A DNA stretch of 64,000 bases from Leptothrix sp. (in: b-proteobacteria) (GCA_013822685.1 PNKV01000011.1:1-64000), one strand, 5' to 3'; positions 8,889-18,285 are shown, numbered from the stretch's first letter. Notes: generated from the sequence alone by a model not told the origin. Numbers and translations: made by a program.

Positions 8889-9674
8889 ATGAGCCTGACC
8901 GCCGAAGACCTGCGCCTGGTCAAAAGCCAGCGCACACTGCTCGACATTCCCCGCCTGAGCCTGGCCGCAGGCCGCCTGCATGCCCTGCTGGGCCCCAACG
9001 GCGCGGGCAAATCCACCTTGCTGGGCGCCCTGGCAGGCCTCGAACACAGCGTGCTGCGCCAGGTGCGGCTGCTGGGCCAACCCCTGTCCCACTGGGACAC
9101 GCTGGACCTGGCGCGCGCCCGCGCCCTGCTGCCGCAGGACAACCCCGTGCCGTTTGACTTCAATGTGCGCGACATCGTGCACATGGGCCGCTACCCCCAC
9201 CGCGACCAGCCGCATCCCCGTGAAGCCCAGCTGGTGGACGATGCCTTGCAGATGGCCGGCGCCCTGCACCTGGTGCACCAGCGCTATGAACTACTGTCTG
9301 GCGGCGAGAAAGCGCGCGTGCACCTGGCGCGCGTGCTGGCGCAGGTGTGGGCGCACCCTGATCACCCCATGGAACGCTGGCTGCTGCTGGACGAACCCAC
9401 CGCCGCGCTGGACCTGGCCCACCAGCACACCGTGATGCGATTGCTGCGCGAACTCACCCGGCAAGGGGTGGGCGTGATCGCGGTGCTGCACGACATCAAC
9501 CTGGCGGGGGCTTATGCCGACCAGGTGCTGGTGATGAGCCAGGGGCGCATCGACACCATGGGCGATTGCGAGCAGGTGCTGCAGCCTTCGTTGGTGGAGC
9601 GGGTCTGGGGCGTGGTGTGCGAAAGCTTGCCAAGGCGCGATCAGGCGGGACGGGGGTGGCTGGCGTTTTCTTGA
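8889..9674 (+). CDS. hmuV: HmuV, heme ABC transporter ATPase
   Basis: A 261-residue ATP-binding subunit. Walker A GPNGAGKST (about residue 36), the Q-loop PQDN, the signature LSGGEKARVHLARVL, Walker B WLLLDEP and the switch histidine in VLHDINLA are all intact. The ATG at 8889 follows an AAGGA ribosome binding site eight bases upstream, directly after the hmuU stop. It powers heme import with HmuU. The insert WAHPDHPMERWL before Walker B is typical for the HmuV subgroup. This is the last gene of the heme operon; the next gene has its own Fur box. Confidence 0.94.
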   Translation: MSLTAEDLRLVKSQRTLLDIPRLSLAAGRLHALLGPNGAGKSTLLGALAGLEHSVLRQVRLLGQPLSHWDTLDLARARALLPQDNPVPFDFNVRDIVHMGRYPHRDQPHPREAQLVDDALQMAGALHLVHQRYELLSGGEKARVHLARVLAQVWAHPDHPMERWLLLDEPTAALDLAHQHTVMRLLRELTRQGVGVIAVLHDINLAGAYADQVLVMSQGRIDTMGDCEQVLQPSLVERVWGVVCESLPRRDQAGRGWLAFS

Positions 9675-9763
9675 GGGTGAAGGGCTCCAAATGTGCGTTG
9701 TTGATGCGCAACAGGGGCTGGGCACCCCCGGTTTCAGGGATCAACGGCAAAGCGAAACGTATT

Positions 9764-9782
9764 GCGAATTGTTATCATTTGC
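9764..9782. promoter_or_regulatory. Fur box upstream of the siderophore receptor
   Basis: GCGAATTGTTATCATTTGC matches the 19-base Fur consensus at 12 positions. It is located about 50 bases before the ATG of the receptor at 9831 and downstream of hmuV, marking the start of a separate iron-regulated transcription unit. Confidence 0.8.
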
Positions 9783-9830
9783 AAAGTTATCCCCGTTTGG
9801 GTCCGTCTTCCATTTCCGGAGCAAGTTGTC

Positions 9831-12104
9831 ATGTCCCGCCCTCGCATCAATTCCGCCCTGCCCCTGGGTGCCCTCGCCGCCGGTTTCGGCTTGAGCCTGA
9901 TGGGCTCATCAGTGGTGGCCCAAACCACCGAAAACGCATTGAAAACTGACACGGCGCTTCCCGAGGTGACGGTCAAGGGCAGCAAGGAAAACGCATCTCC
10001 TGCCAAGCAAAGCTACCAGGCCGTGACGACAACCATTGGCAAGGGCAAGCAGGAACTACGCGACATTCCGCAATCCGTGTCGGTGATGACGGAAAAGCTC
10101 ATTGACGACGTCAAGCTGGACACACTGAAGCAAGCCTTGCACTACACAGCGGGCATCACCTTCGCAGCGACAGAAAATGGCACCGATCAGGACATTCGCC
10201 TGCGCGGATTCCCCGTTGCCACCACTGGCGACCTGCTGCTAGACGGCATGCGCGACCCGTCGCAATACGACCGCGACACCTTCAACTACGACCGCATTGA
10301 AGTAATGCGTGGCTCGGCATCGATGATCTTCGGCCGTGGATCCACAGGCGGCGTGATCAATCAAGTCACAAAAAAACCCATGCTCGCGGACCAGAGTGAC
10401 GTGGTGGGCACCCTCGGAGATCGCGGCTATTTCCGGACCACGATGGACTTCAACATCCGCACGGGTGAGGAAGCAGCATTGCGCATCAATGCGATGGTGA
10501 CCAAATCAGACAATGGCGGCGCCAAAATCGAGAAGCAGGGTATTGCACCCACCTACAGTTGGGGCATCGGCACCGCCGATGAATTCACCGCAGGCTTGTT
10601 CTACCTCAACACCAACAACGTCCCCTTGAGCGCCATTCGATGGCTCGGAGCCAATGGGTTCACCGGCAACTGCACGGCTACGGCGATGTGCAGCGTTCCT
10701 AAGGTTGACGCCAAGAATTTCTATGGCATGGCCTCGGACTACGTGGATGGCAAAGCCAGCTACGGCTCCCTTGCGCACACACACCGTTTCGCCGATGGCG
10801 GCGAGCTTCGCAGCAACCTGCGCACCGGCACCTTTGAACGCCAGCAATGGAGCAGCGTTGCAGGCTATCTGGCAGGCACGACCAGTGGGAACCTCAGTGA
10901 CAGCACTGAACTCAGCCGCGGTGGTTTGAACCCACGCAAAGACCGCTATGTGGGAACCTACCTGCAGAGCGACTACAGCAACAAGTATCAGTGGCTGGGC
11001 ATGACCCACAATATCTTGGCGGGCATTGATTTGTCCAATGAACAAGCTGATCGGTATCAGAACAATGCATTCCTCAACACCCTTGGAACTCGGCCAAATA
11101 CCACCGTGGGCACCCCCGACAATGGCGCGGCGCTGATTGGAACCGGTAATTCTCCGCTCTACCGAAAAACATCGGACTACTCAGGCACGTCCGCTGGCGC
11201 CTACGCTCAAAACCTGTTGCAACTGAGCCCCACCTGGAAGCTTTTGGGCGGCATTCGCTGGGATCGTTTCAGCGCAACCACCGGCCAACTGACCTACGGC
11301 ACCAATGGCGCCCCAACAGCCACGCCCACAGCAACACCCATCAGTCATCTGACTTATTCGTCCCTGTGGAGTTACCGTGCAGGGGCCTTGTATCAGCCCA
11401 CCTCATCCAGCTCTTACCACTTCTCTTACAGCACGTCGTTCAACACAGCAGCTGACACCTACCAGTACACCACCCAGCAAAACGCAAACACCCCGGCAGA
11501 AAAGAGCCGCAACATCGAGTTGGGCGCAAAGCTGGATTGGCTGGACGGCAAGCTCTCAACGCGCGCCGCATTGTTCCGCACCGAGAAATACAACGAACGG
11601 ACCACGGACTCCGACTTCGCCGCATCCGCTTACACCTTGTCAGGACAACGCCACTCGGAAGGTCTGGAACTGGACGTGGTTGGACGAGTGACCTCTGCCT
11701 TGGAGGTGTATGTCTCTTATTCCTACATCTGGACCGCCAAAATTGACAAAACGGGCACAAGTGGAGCAGGTTTGGGCGCTCGAGTTGGCCTCACCCCCAA
11801 GAACACGGGCAGCGCTTGGCTCAGTTATCAACTGACGCCACAGATTCGTGTTGCCGGTGGTGTTCGCGGCGCCTCGCAGAATCGTCCATTGCAAGGCGGC
11901 TCCGGTGCAGCCTCCACGACCGCCAAGGCCCCTGGCTACGTCGCTGGCGACATCATGGCCGAATACAAGTTCTCGCCCGATCTTTACACCCAGTTGAACG
12001 TCACCAACGTCACCAACAAGTTGTACGGCGACCAGTTGTATCCCGGCTTTGTCATCCTGGGCGAGCCACGTTCCGTCAAGTGGACCGTGGGCATGCGCTT
12101 CTGA
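9831..12104 (+). CDS. TonB-dependent siderophore receptor, Fiu-like (catecholate type)
   Basis: A 757-residue outer-membrane receptor. A signal peptide ends at VVAQ, followed by a TonB box (ALPEVTVKG). The plug includes ELRDIPQSVSVMTEKLIDD, the DIRLRGF motif and IEVMRGSASMIFGRGSTGG, and the barrel ends SVKWTVGMRF. These plug motifs are those of the catecholate siderophore receptor group (Fiu/CirA/PiuA). The downstream piuC gene supports this, since fiu and ybiX/piuC are paired in other bacteria. The start ATG was chosen over an earlier in-frame ATG at 9762 because that one would lie within the Fur box. Its codon and base composition is slightly less GC-rich than the heme genes upstream. Confidence 0.9.
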   Translation: MSRPRINSALPLGALAAGFGLSLMGSSVVAQTTENALKTDTALPEVTVKGSKENASPAKQSYQAVTTTIGKGKQELRDIPQSVSVMTEKLIDDVKLDTLKQALHYTAGITFAATENGTDQDIRLRGFPVATTGDLLLDGMRDPSQYDRDTFNYDRIEVMRGSASMIFGRGSTGGVINQVTKKPMLADQSDVVGTLGDRGYFRTTMDFNIRTGEEAALRINAMVTKSDNGGAKIEKQGIAPTYSWGIGTADEFTAGLFYLNTNNVPLSAIRWLGANGFTGNCTATAMCSVPKVDAKNFYGMASDYVDGKASYGSLAHTHRFADGGELRSNLRTGTFERQQWSSVAGYLAGTTSGNLSDSTELSRGGLNPRKDRYVGTYLQSDYSNKYQWLGMTHNILAGIDLSNEQADRYQNNAFLNTLGTRPNTTVGTPDNGAALIGTGNSPLYRKTSDYSGTSAGAYAQNLLQLSPTWKLLGGIRWDRFSATTGQLTYGTNGAPTATPTATPISHLTYSSLWSYRAGALYQPTSSSSYHFSYSTSFNTAADTYQYTTQQNANTPAEKSRNIELGAKLDWLDGKLSTRAALFRTEKYNERTTDSDFAASAYTLSGQRHSEGLELDVVGRVTSALEVYVSYSYIWTAKIDKTGTSGAGLGARVGLTPKNTGSAWLSYQLTPQIRVAGGVRGASQNRPLQGGSGAASTTAKAPGYVAGDIMAEYKFSPDLYTQLNVTNVTNKLYGDQLYPGFVILGEPRSVKWTVGMRF

Positions 12105-12119
12105 CCTAAAATTGCCGAC

Positions 12120-12806
12120 ATGCTGCTGCACGTCCGCGAAGTGCTCACGCCCGACGAGATTCGTCGGGCCACAGAAGTTCTTGCCCAAGCCCCTTGGGGC
12201 GATGGGCGCGTAACCTCGGGCGAGCAGTCGGCACAAGTCAAGAACAACGAGCAACTGCCTGAAGCCTGCGAAGAAACCAAGGTCCTTCAAGACCTGGTGT
12301 TGCGCGGGCTTCAACGCCATCCGATCTTCTTTTCGGCGGCATTGCCCAGGCACATTTCACCGCCCCTTTTCAATCGCTACGGCGGCACAAACAACAGCTT
12401 TGGCAACCATGTGGACAGCGCCGTGCGTTATCTCCCCGGTACGGCCGAGCGCATTCGAACCGATGTATCCTGCACCGTTTTCTTCAGCGAGCCTGATGAC
12501 TACGAGGGTGGCGAGCTGGTCATTGAAGACACCTTCGGCAGCAAAAGCGTGAAGCTGGCTGCAGGGGACATGGTGATCTACCCCGGCAACAGTGTCCACC
12601 GGGTCAACCCAGTGACGCAAGGCCACCGGCTGGCAAGCTTCTTCTGGATCCAAAGCATGGTGCGCAGCAACGAACAACGCCGGCTGTTGTTCGACATGGA
12701 CATGCACCTGATGCAACTGCGTACCCAGGTCGGTGAAACCGACCCTGCCGTCATTGGATTGACCGGCACTTACCACAATCTTTTGCGGATGTGGCTGGAT
12801 GTATGA
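12120..12806 (+). CDS. piuC: PiuC/YbiX, PKHD-type Fe(II)/2-oxoglutarate hydroxylase
   Basis: A 228-residue non-heme iron dioxygenase of the PKHD/YbiX family. The expected metal triad is visible as NHVDSAVR (His and Asp) near residue 98 and the distal His in [12 protein letters not shown] near residue 160, with an Arg for 2-oxoglutarate shortly after ([12 protein letters not shown]). The gene starts 15 bases after the receptor stop, which implies cotranscription from the Fur-regulated promoter. Its substrate is not established in the family; the constant pairing with siderophore receptors suggests a role in handling catecholate siderophores. Confidence 0.92.
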   Translation: MLLHVREVLTPDEIRRATEVLAQAPWGDGRVTSGEQSAQVKNNEQLPEACEETKVLQDLVLRGLQRHPIFFSAALPRHISPPLFNRYGGTNNSFGNHVDSAVRYLPGTAERIRTDVSCTVFFSEPDDYEGGELVIEDTFGSKSVKLAAGDMVIYPGNSVHRVNPVTQGHRLASFFWIQSMVRSNEQRRLLFDMDMHLMQLRTQVGETDPAVIGLTGTYHNLLRMWLDV

Positions 12807-12837
12807 CTCCTTCAACCTGGCGAGAAGAAAGCCTCTC

Positions 12838-13107
12838 ATGAAAAGCAAATCCATCATTACCGGCTTGTTGACCTTGGCTGTGGCCGCCAGCGCTTTCGCC
12901 CACGGCGATATCAAGTGCGATGTCCCCAAGGAAGAATGGAAAAAACAGATGGACCTTCAGAAGAAGCTGACCAACGAAGGCTGGAAAGTTCGCCAGGTCA
13001 AAGTCGACAATGGCTGCTATGAGGTCTATGGCTTTGACGAAAAAGGTAACCGCGTCGAGGTTTACTTCAATCCCAAGACTTTCGAAAAAGTCGGCGAAGT
13101 CAAGTAA
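12838..13107 (+). CDS. Small exported PepSY-like domain protein
   Basis: An 89-residue protein with a clear signal peptide (MKSKSIITGLLTLAVAASAF, cleaved before AHGD) and a mature part of about 65 residues. The ending WKVRQVKVDNGCYEVYGFDEKGNRVEVYF fits the beta-hairpin of PepSY domains. Two cysteines (in DIKCDV and DNGCYE) could form a disulfide. It follows piuC by 31 bases and precedes a b-type cytochrome gene. This small PepSY plus cytochrome arrangement often follows iron receptors and may take part in periplasmic iron reduction; that role is inferred. Confidence 0.82.
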   Translation: MKSKSIITGLLTLAVAASAFAHGDIKCDVPKEEWKKQMDLQKKLTNEGWKVRQVKVDNGCYEVYGFDEKGNRVEVYFNPKTFEKVGEVK

Positions 13108-13115
13108 GCCCCGCG

Positions 13116-13649
13116 ATGAAGGTTTGGGACCACGGCGTACGCTGGCTTCATTGGTCATTGGTGATGGCCGTCAGCATCGCCTGGTTGAGTACCTTGGGGC
13201 TGGGCATTGTTTCCCTGCATGAACCCGCAGGCTATGCGGCCTTTGGGGTGGTTGCCGCGCGCCTGCTTTGGGGCTTTGTGGGCGGTCACTACGCGCGGCT
13301 CTCCCAGTTTGTCCGCGGCCCATCAACCACACTGCGCTACGCCCGCGCGCTCACACACAGACAGGAACCCCGCTACATCGGCCACAACCCTTTGGGTGGC
13401 TGGATGGTGCTGGCGCTGCTGGCCTGTGTCGCCGGCACCGCCTTCACGGGTTGGCTGTACACCACCGACATGTTCTGGGGCATGGCCTGGCTTGACCAAA
13501 CCCACAACTTTCTTGCCTGGACCTTGCTTGTTCTGATTGCCCTGCATCTGGTCGGTGTGGTTCTGACCAGCACAAGGCACCGAGAGAACCTGGCCTTGGC
13601 CATGATCAGTGGACAAAAGAAGCCCGCCCAGGGCAATGACGTCGCCTGA
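13116..13649 (+). CDS. Cytochrome b561-type di-heme membrane protein
   Basis: A 177-residue integral membrane protein of the cytochrome b561/Ni-Fe hydrogenase B-subunit family, with four hydrophobic segments. Candidate heme-ligating histidines are in VRWLHWSLV (helix 1), GGHYARLSQF region and THNFLAWTLLVLIALHLVGV (last helices). It passes electrons between the quinone pool and a periplasmic partner. It begins eight bases after the PepSY gene and ends three bases before the next gene, so these four genes behind the receptor look like one transcript. A likely job is to supply electrons for iron release, but the electron acceptor is not known. Confidence 0.88.
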   Translation: MKVWDHGVRWLHWSLVMAVSIAWLSTLGLGIVSLHEPAGYAAFGVVAARLLWGFVGGHYARLSQFVRGPSTTLRYARALTHRQEPRYIGHNPLGGWMVLALLACVAGTAFTGWLYTTDMFWGMAWLDQTHNFLAWTLLVLIALHLVGVVLTSTRHRENLALAMISGQKKPAQGNDVA

Positions 13650-13651
13650 CC

Positions 13652-14773
13652 ATGAGCCACGTCCCCGAGCTTGAAAAGATCCCGGCCGATGTGGTCAACC
13701 TGGCCGACTACACAACCCACGCGCGCGAACGGCTTGACGACAACGCCTGGGCTTATTTCAGTGGCGCCGCCGCCGACGAGCTCACCCTGCAAGCCAACCG
13801 CACCGCCTGGGATCAACTGCACCTCTACCCCCGCGTGCTGCGTGCCCTGACCGGTGGCCACACCCGTCAGACCTTGCTGGGCCGCACGCTGGATCACCCC
13901 ATCCTGCTTGCACCTGTGGCCTTCCAGCGCATGGCCCACCCCGATGGCGAACTGGGCACCGCCTATGCCGCCGCCGCCCAAGGCGCAGGGCTGGTGCTGA
14001 GCACCCAGGCCAGCACCTCGCTGGAGCACATCGCCCAAGCCATCCTCAAAGACGAAGGCCGTGGACCCTTGTGGTTCCAGCTCTACCTCCAGCACGACAA
14101 GGTCTTCACGCAGGAGTTGGTGCAGCGCGCCGAGGCCGCCGGCTACGAGGCCTTGGTCGTCACAGTCGATGCCCCGGCCAGCGGCGCCCGTGACCGCGAA
14201 CGACGCGCCAACTTCAAGCTGCCGCCGGGCATCTCGGCCGTCAACCTGGCAGGGCTGCCAAACCCACCCACAGCTTCCCTGTCACCCGGCCAAAGCACCA
14301 TGTTCGATGGCCTCCTCACCACCGCCCCCACCTGGTCCGACATCGCCTGGCTGCAAAGCATCACCCGCCTGCCCATCCTCCTCAAAGGCATCCTGCATGA
14401 AGACGATGCGCGGCAAGCGGCCCAACTGGGCGTGGCCGGCCTGATCGTGTCCAACCATGGCGGCCGCACGCTCGACACGGCCATCCCCACCGCCTGGGCC
14501 TTGCCGCGCATTGCGCAAGCCGTCGGCCCTGACCTGCCCTTGCTGGTGGATGGCGGCATCCGGCGCGGCACCGATGTGCTCAAGGCCATTGCGCTCGGCG
14601 CCCATGCGGTGCTGATCGGGCGCCCTTATGTGCATGCGCTGGCCACCGCGGGCGCCTTGGGCGTGGCCCATGTCATCCGCCTGTTGCGTGATGAGCTGGA
14701 GATCGCCATGGCGCTCACTGGTTGCGCCACCTTGCAAGGCATCACGCCCGCGGTCTTGTTTCAAAGGCCTTGA
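13652..14773 (+). CDS. FMN-dependent alpha-hydroxy-acid dehydrogenase (LldD family)
   Basis: A 373-residue flavoenzyme of the glycolate oxidase/L-lactate dehydrogenase family. The TIM-barrel shows the N-terminal NLADYTTHARERLDDNAWAY block, LAPVAFQRMAHPDGE, STQASTSLEHIA, the active-site His-Gly-Gly-Arg in SNHGGRTLD near residue 270, and the phosphate-binding LLVDGGIRRGTDVLKAIALG. Such enzymes oxidise L-2-hydroxyacids and pass electrons to quinone or cytochrome. Its start lies only three bases after the cytochrome b561 gene, so the pair could form an electron-transfer couple feeding iron reduction. The substrate is not determined. Confidence 0.92.
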   Translation: MSHVPELEKIPADVVNLADYTTHARERLDDNAWAYFSGAAADELTLQANRTAWDQLHLYPRVLRALTGGHTRQTLLGRTLDHPILLAPVAFQRMAHPDGELGTAYAAAAQGAGLVLSTQASTSLEHIAQAILKDEGRGPLWFQLYLQHDKVFTQELVQRAEAAGYEALVVTVDAPASGARDRERRANFKLPPGISAVNLAGLPNPPTASLSPGQSTMFDGLLTTAPTWSDIAWLQSITRLPILLKGILHEDDARQAAQLGVAGLIVSNHGGRTLDTAIPTAWALPRIAQAVGPDLPLLVDGGIRRGTDVLKAIALGAHAVLIGRPYVHALATAGALGVAHVIRLLRDELEIAMALTGCATLQGITPAVLFQRP

Positions 14774-14870
14774 CCGACAGCCGCGTTCCACCAATCCAAC
14801 CACCTTCACGACATCGTCACACAGCGCAGGCAGATTCCGGTCCTTCAACCAACCCCTTTGAAGGATCTCC

Positions 14871-16406
14871 ATGGACGCCCCAGAAGTCTCGACGTCACGC
14901 CGCACCCTCCTCAAAGGCGGCTCTGCCGCCATCGCCGCCGCGTTCGGTGGCCCGATCGCCGCGCTGGCCTCGCGCGTGGCCGAAGCCTCCACCTCATCGT
15001 GCATGGCGGCCACCTCGTCCGTTTTGCTGGACAGCCCCTACGGCGCACTGGCCCCCGTCAATGACCTGACCACCGGCCTGCCGCTGATTCAGCTGCCCCC
15101 CGGCTTCTCGTACAAGTCCTACGGCTGGCGCGGCGACGTGATGACCGACGGCCTGACCACCCCCAACGGCCACGACGGCATGGGCGTGGTCCGCGCCCGC
15201 AAGGTCGGCCGCAGCACCGAAATCGTGCTGATCCGCAACCATGAACTGGGCACCGGCAGCGCCTCGTCCATCATCGGCGCCAGCCGCGCCGCCGTGGCCA
15301 AGTACGACACGGGCGCTACCTCATCGGTCTACCAACTGGGCGGCACCACCAACCTGGTCTGGCGCGATGGCAACTGGGTTGAAAGCTACGCCTCGTTCGG
15401 CGGCACCAACCGCAACTGCGCGGGCGGTTCGTCCACCTGGGGCTCCTGGCTCACCAACGAAGAAATCCGCAGCAACGCGGTCAGCAGCACCGGCAAGAAA
15501 CACGGCTACATCTTTGAAGTGCCCGCAGATCCCAGCCAGACCGCCGCCAACCCCAATCCCCTCGTCGCCATGGGCCGCATGGCCCACGAAGCCAGCGCCA
15601 TCGATCCGCTGACCGGCTACTGGTACCTCACCGAAGACCAGGGCAACGCCAACACCTTGTACCGCTTCCGCCCTGCCAACATCGCGGGCGGCTTGAACTC
15701 ACTGCACGCCGGCGGCACCTTGCAAGGCCTGAAGGTCAAAGGCCAGGCCAACGCTGACCTGCGCATGCCCACGCTGTGCCAGGAGTTCGACACCGAATGG
15801 GTGGACATCGCCAACCCCGATCTGGACGGCGCCACCATCACCTCGTTCGTTGGCAGCGTGTCGGCCAGTGGCCCTTATCGCCAAGCCTACGCCAATGGCG
15901 CGGCCATCCTGGGCGCCGGAGAAGGCTGCTGGGTCGCCAATGGCACAGTGTTCTTCACCGACAAACAAGTGACGGTCAGCCCCAGCCGCGCTGGCCGCAT
16001 CTGGGCATTGGACCTGGCGTCCATGGTGCTCAAGGCCATCTTCGTCAGCAATGACCTGCAAGTGGGCAACTCGCCCGACAACATCTGCGTCAGCCCACGC
16101 GGCGGCCTGCTGTTCAACGAAGACGGCGGCACCAACGGCCCCAACAGCGGCCCCGCCGTGACAGCGCAACGCCTGATGGCCCTGCACCCCAGTGGTGGTT
16201 CCTACATGTTCGCGGCCAACAATTACGACTTCACTGCCGCTCAACTGGCCTCGGCCGGCAAACCCAATGCATCCACCGGCAACCTGCGCAACACCGAATG
16301 GTGCGGCTCATGTTTCAGCCCCGATGGCCGCGTGCTGTTCGCCAACCTGCAATCGCCTGGCCTGACCTTGGCCATCACCGGCCCCTGGGCCAACGGCACG
16401 CTCTGA
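14871..16406 (+). CDS. Tat-exported PhoX/DUF839-family phosphatase-like protein
   Basis: A 511-residue exported protein of the DUF839/PhoX family, whose characterised members are calcium- and iron-dependent alkaline phosphatases. The N-terminus has a Tat motif, SRRTLLKGGSAA, followed by a hydrophobic segment. Family blocks include HDGMGVVRA, VLIRNHELG near residue 120, RNCAGGSSTWGSWLTNEE, HEASAIDPLTGYWYLTED near residue 240 and a late SPDNICVSPRG. A GAAGGA ribosome binding site precedes the ATG. The next gene encodes a PEP-CTERM protein 27 bases downstream. Phosphatase activity is inferred from family membership; some DUF839 proteins have other functions. Confidence 0.85.
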   Translation: MDAPEVSTSRRTLLKGGSAAIAAAFGGPIAALASRVAEASTSSCMAATSSVLLDSPYGALAPVNDLTTGLPLIQLPPGFSYKSYGWRGDVMTDGLTTPNGHDGMGVVRARKVGRSTEIVLIRNHELGTGSASSIIGASRAAVAKYDTGATSSVYQLGGTTNLVWRDGNWVESYASFGGTNRNCAGGSSTWGSWLTNEEIRSNAVSSTGKKHGYIFEVPADPSQTAANPNPLVAMGRMAHEASAIDPLTGYWYLTEDQGNANTLYRFRPANIAGGLNSLHAGGTLQGLKVKGQANADLRMPTLCQEFDTEWVDIANPDLDGATITSFVGSVSASGPYRQAYANGAAILGAGEGCWVANGTVFFTDKQVTVSPSRAGRIWALDLASMVLKAIFVSNDLQVGNSPDNICVSPRGGLLFNEDGGTNGPNSGPAVTAQRLMALHPSGGSYMFAANNYDFTAAQLASAGKPNASTGNLRNTEWCGSCFSPDGRVLFANLQSPGLTLAITGPWANGTL

Positions 16407-16433
16407 ACCCGGACACCACAAGGAGTACCCCTC

Positions 16434-17009
16434 ATGAAGAAACTCATTGCATCCCTGGCCCTGTGCGGCCTGGCCACCACACCGGCCTTCGCCGCCACCT
16501 TCATCGGCAGCACCAGCGCCGGTGCCAGCGTGGTCACCGACTACAGCGACGCGGGCCTGATTTCTTTTGACCTGGATTGGACCGACTTGGCCCCAGTCTC
16601 GTTGAGCTACCAGATCACCGCCAACGACCTGCTGTCGGGACTGGACTTCAACGCCGTGCTGCGCAATCTGACAGGCACGGGCCTGTACAACGTCCGTTTC
16701 AGCCTGAGCCTGGCCAGCTTCCAGACGCTGGGCACCGTGACCCGCAGCTTTGACACCGCGTACACCCTCACGTCCAGCCAAGGTGGCCAACAAGCCTGGG
16801 TGAACTTCGGCTCGCCCGAATACCTGGACGTGGCCATCGGCAACCCCTTGGGCAATTCTGGCGCCCAGAACTGGGTCATCGACACCAGCGGCCTGCAGGC
16901 TGGCGATGTGCTGACGGTGACCGCTGCCGTGCCTGAGCCCGAAAGCTACGTCATGGCATTGCTCGGCCTGGCCGCCCTGGGCGCTTTCGCACGCCGCCGC
17001 AAGGCCTGA
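16434..17009 (+). CDS. PEP-CTERM sorting domain protein
   Basis: A 191-residue secreted protein of unknown function. The signal peptide MKKLIASLALCGLATTPAFA is followed by a beta-rich domain (TFIGSTSAGASVVTDYSDAG...), and the C-terminus is a standard PEP-CTERM tail: VPEPESY, hydrophobic MALLGLAALGAF, basic ARRRKA. The tail would be processed by exosortase, which is not encoded in this window. It starts 27 bases after the phosphatase-like gene and is probably cotranscribed with it, so a shared extracellular role is possible. No recognisable catalytic motif is present. Confidence 0.88.
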   Translation: MKKLIASLALCGLATTPAFAATFIGSTSAGASVVTDYSDAGLISFDLDWTDLAPVSLSYQITANDLLSGLDFNAVLRNLTGTGLYNVRFSLSLASFQTLGTVTRSFDTAYTLTSSQGGQQAWVNFGSPEYLDVAIGNPLGNSGAQNWVIDTSGLQAGDVLTVTAAVPEPESYVMALLGLAALGAFARRRKA

Positions 17010-17019
17010 ACGGGCCTGA

Positions 17020-18285
17020 TCAGCTCGCCCGCAACTTTGTGGGCGAGCGCTTCTTCTGGCCCACCCCCAGCTGGTGGGCAATGAACTTGGCAAACACCCA
17101 CAAAGCCGATTCGGTCGGCTTGGGTGGCTCGCCTTTGCCAATGCGTTTGAGCTGGCCGGTGTACCAGGTCACCTCCAGCAGGCCCATCTTGTCGATGAAC
17201 TTGATGCCCGTCTTGATCGGCTTGATCACGTGCGTCGGCTCTTGGCCGTTCAGCAAACGCTGCGGCAGTGCAGGCTCCACCGCCAGGGCCCGCGCCAGAC
17301 CCACCATGTCGACTGCACCCGAGCTGATGGCCTCGGCCATGCCTTGCGATGAGCGGAAGCCCCCCGTCACCACCAAAGGCGTCTTGACGGCCTGGCGCGC
17401 TTTCTCGGCAAAGGCCATGAAGTAGGCCTCGCGCTGGCGCGTGCTGTCTTTCACCGGGGCCTTGTCGGCCTTGATGCCTGTCATCGCGGGCGCTTCATAC
17501 GTGCCACCCGACACTTCAATCAGGTCGATGCCGGCCTCGGCCAGTGCGCGGATGGTGTCCAGCGATTCTTCTTCGGTGAACCCACCGCGCTGGAAATCGG
17601 CCGAGTTCAATTTGATGCCCACCGGGAAGTCAGGCCCCACGTGTTCGCGCATGGCGCGGTAAACGGCCAACACGAAGCTGCGGCGCTTCTCGGCCGTGCC
17701 ACCCCAGTCGTCGGTGCGGCGGTTGTGGTGCGGCGACAAGAACTGGCTGACCAAGTAGCCGTGCGCACCATGGATCTGCACGCCCGAAAAGCCCGCCTGC
17801 TTGACGATGCCGGCAGCGCGGCCATAGCGCTCGACCAAGGCATGGATCTCGGCATCGGTCAACTCGCGCGGCGTGGCGAAGAAGGCCTTCATGTCATCGC
17901 GAAACGGCACGGCGGATGGCGCCACGTTCTCTTTGTTCAAGCCCTTGGGCGATTGCTTGCCAGGGTGGTTGAGTTGCACCCAGCACCGCGTGCCGCCGCG
18001 CGTGGCGGCCTGCGCCCAGGCTTTCAGCTCGGCCAGATGGCGATCGTCTTCGATGACCACGTTGCCGGGCTCGCCCAAAGCGCGTCGGTCGATCATCACG
18101 TTACCAGTGACACACAAACCCACACCGCCATCGGCCCAGGCCTGATAAAGGCGCGTGAGCTCTGGCGTGGGCGCGCGATCTCGATTGCCCAGGGCTTCGG
18201 ACATCGCCGATTTGAACAAGCGGTTCTTGATCACCACGCCATTGGGCAGCGTGAACGGTTGGGCCAAAACGGCTTGGGGCGTCAT
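17020..18285 (-). CDS. NADH:flavin oxidoreductase, old yellow enzyme family
   Basis: A 421-residue FMN enzyme of the OYE/2,4-dienoyl-CoA reductase type. Visible blocks: RLFKSAMSEALGNRD near the N-terminus, the WVQLNHPGKQSP segment, the GVQIHGAHGYLVSQFLSPHH motif that carries the active-site histidines near residue 180, and the FMN-phosphate region VTGGFRSSQGM. The ATG at 18283-18285 has an AGGAG ribosome binding site nine bases upstream; an in-frame GTG/ATG nine codons earlier lacks one. The gene converges with the PEP-CTERM gene (stops 11 bases apart). The physiological electron acceptor is unknown. Confidence 0.92.
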   Translation of the reverse strand: MTPQAVLAQPFTLPNGVVIKNRLFKSAMSEALGNRDRAPTPELTRLYQAWADGGVGLCVTGNVMIDRRALGEPGNVVIEDDRHLAELKAWAQAATRGGTRCWVQLNHPGKQSPKGLNKENVAPSAVPFRDDMKAFFATPRELTDAEIHALVERYGRAAGIVKQAGFSGVQIHGAHGYLVSQFLSPHHNRRTDDWGGTAEKRRSFVLAVYRAMREHVGPDFPVGIKLNSADFQRGGFTEEESLDTIRALAEAGIDLIEVSGGTYEAPAMTGIKADKAPVKDSTRQREAYFMAFAEKARQAVKTPLVVTGGFRSSQGMAEAISSGAVDMVGLARALAVEPALPQRLLNGQEPTHVIKPIKTGIKFIDKMGLLEVTWYTGQLKRIGKGEPPKPTESALWVFAKFIAHQLGVGQKKRSPTKLRAS

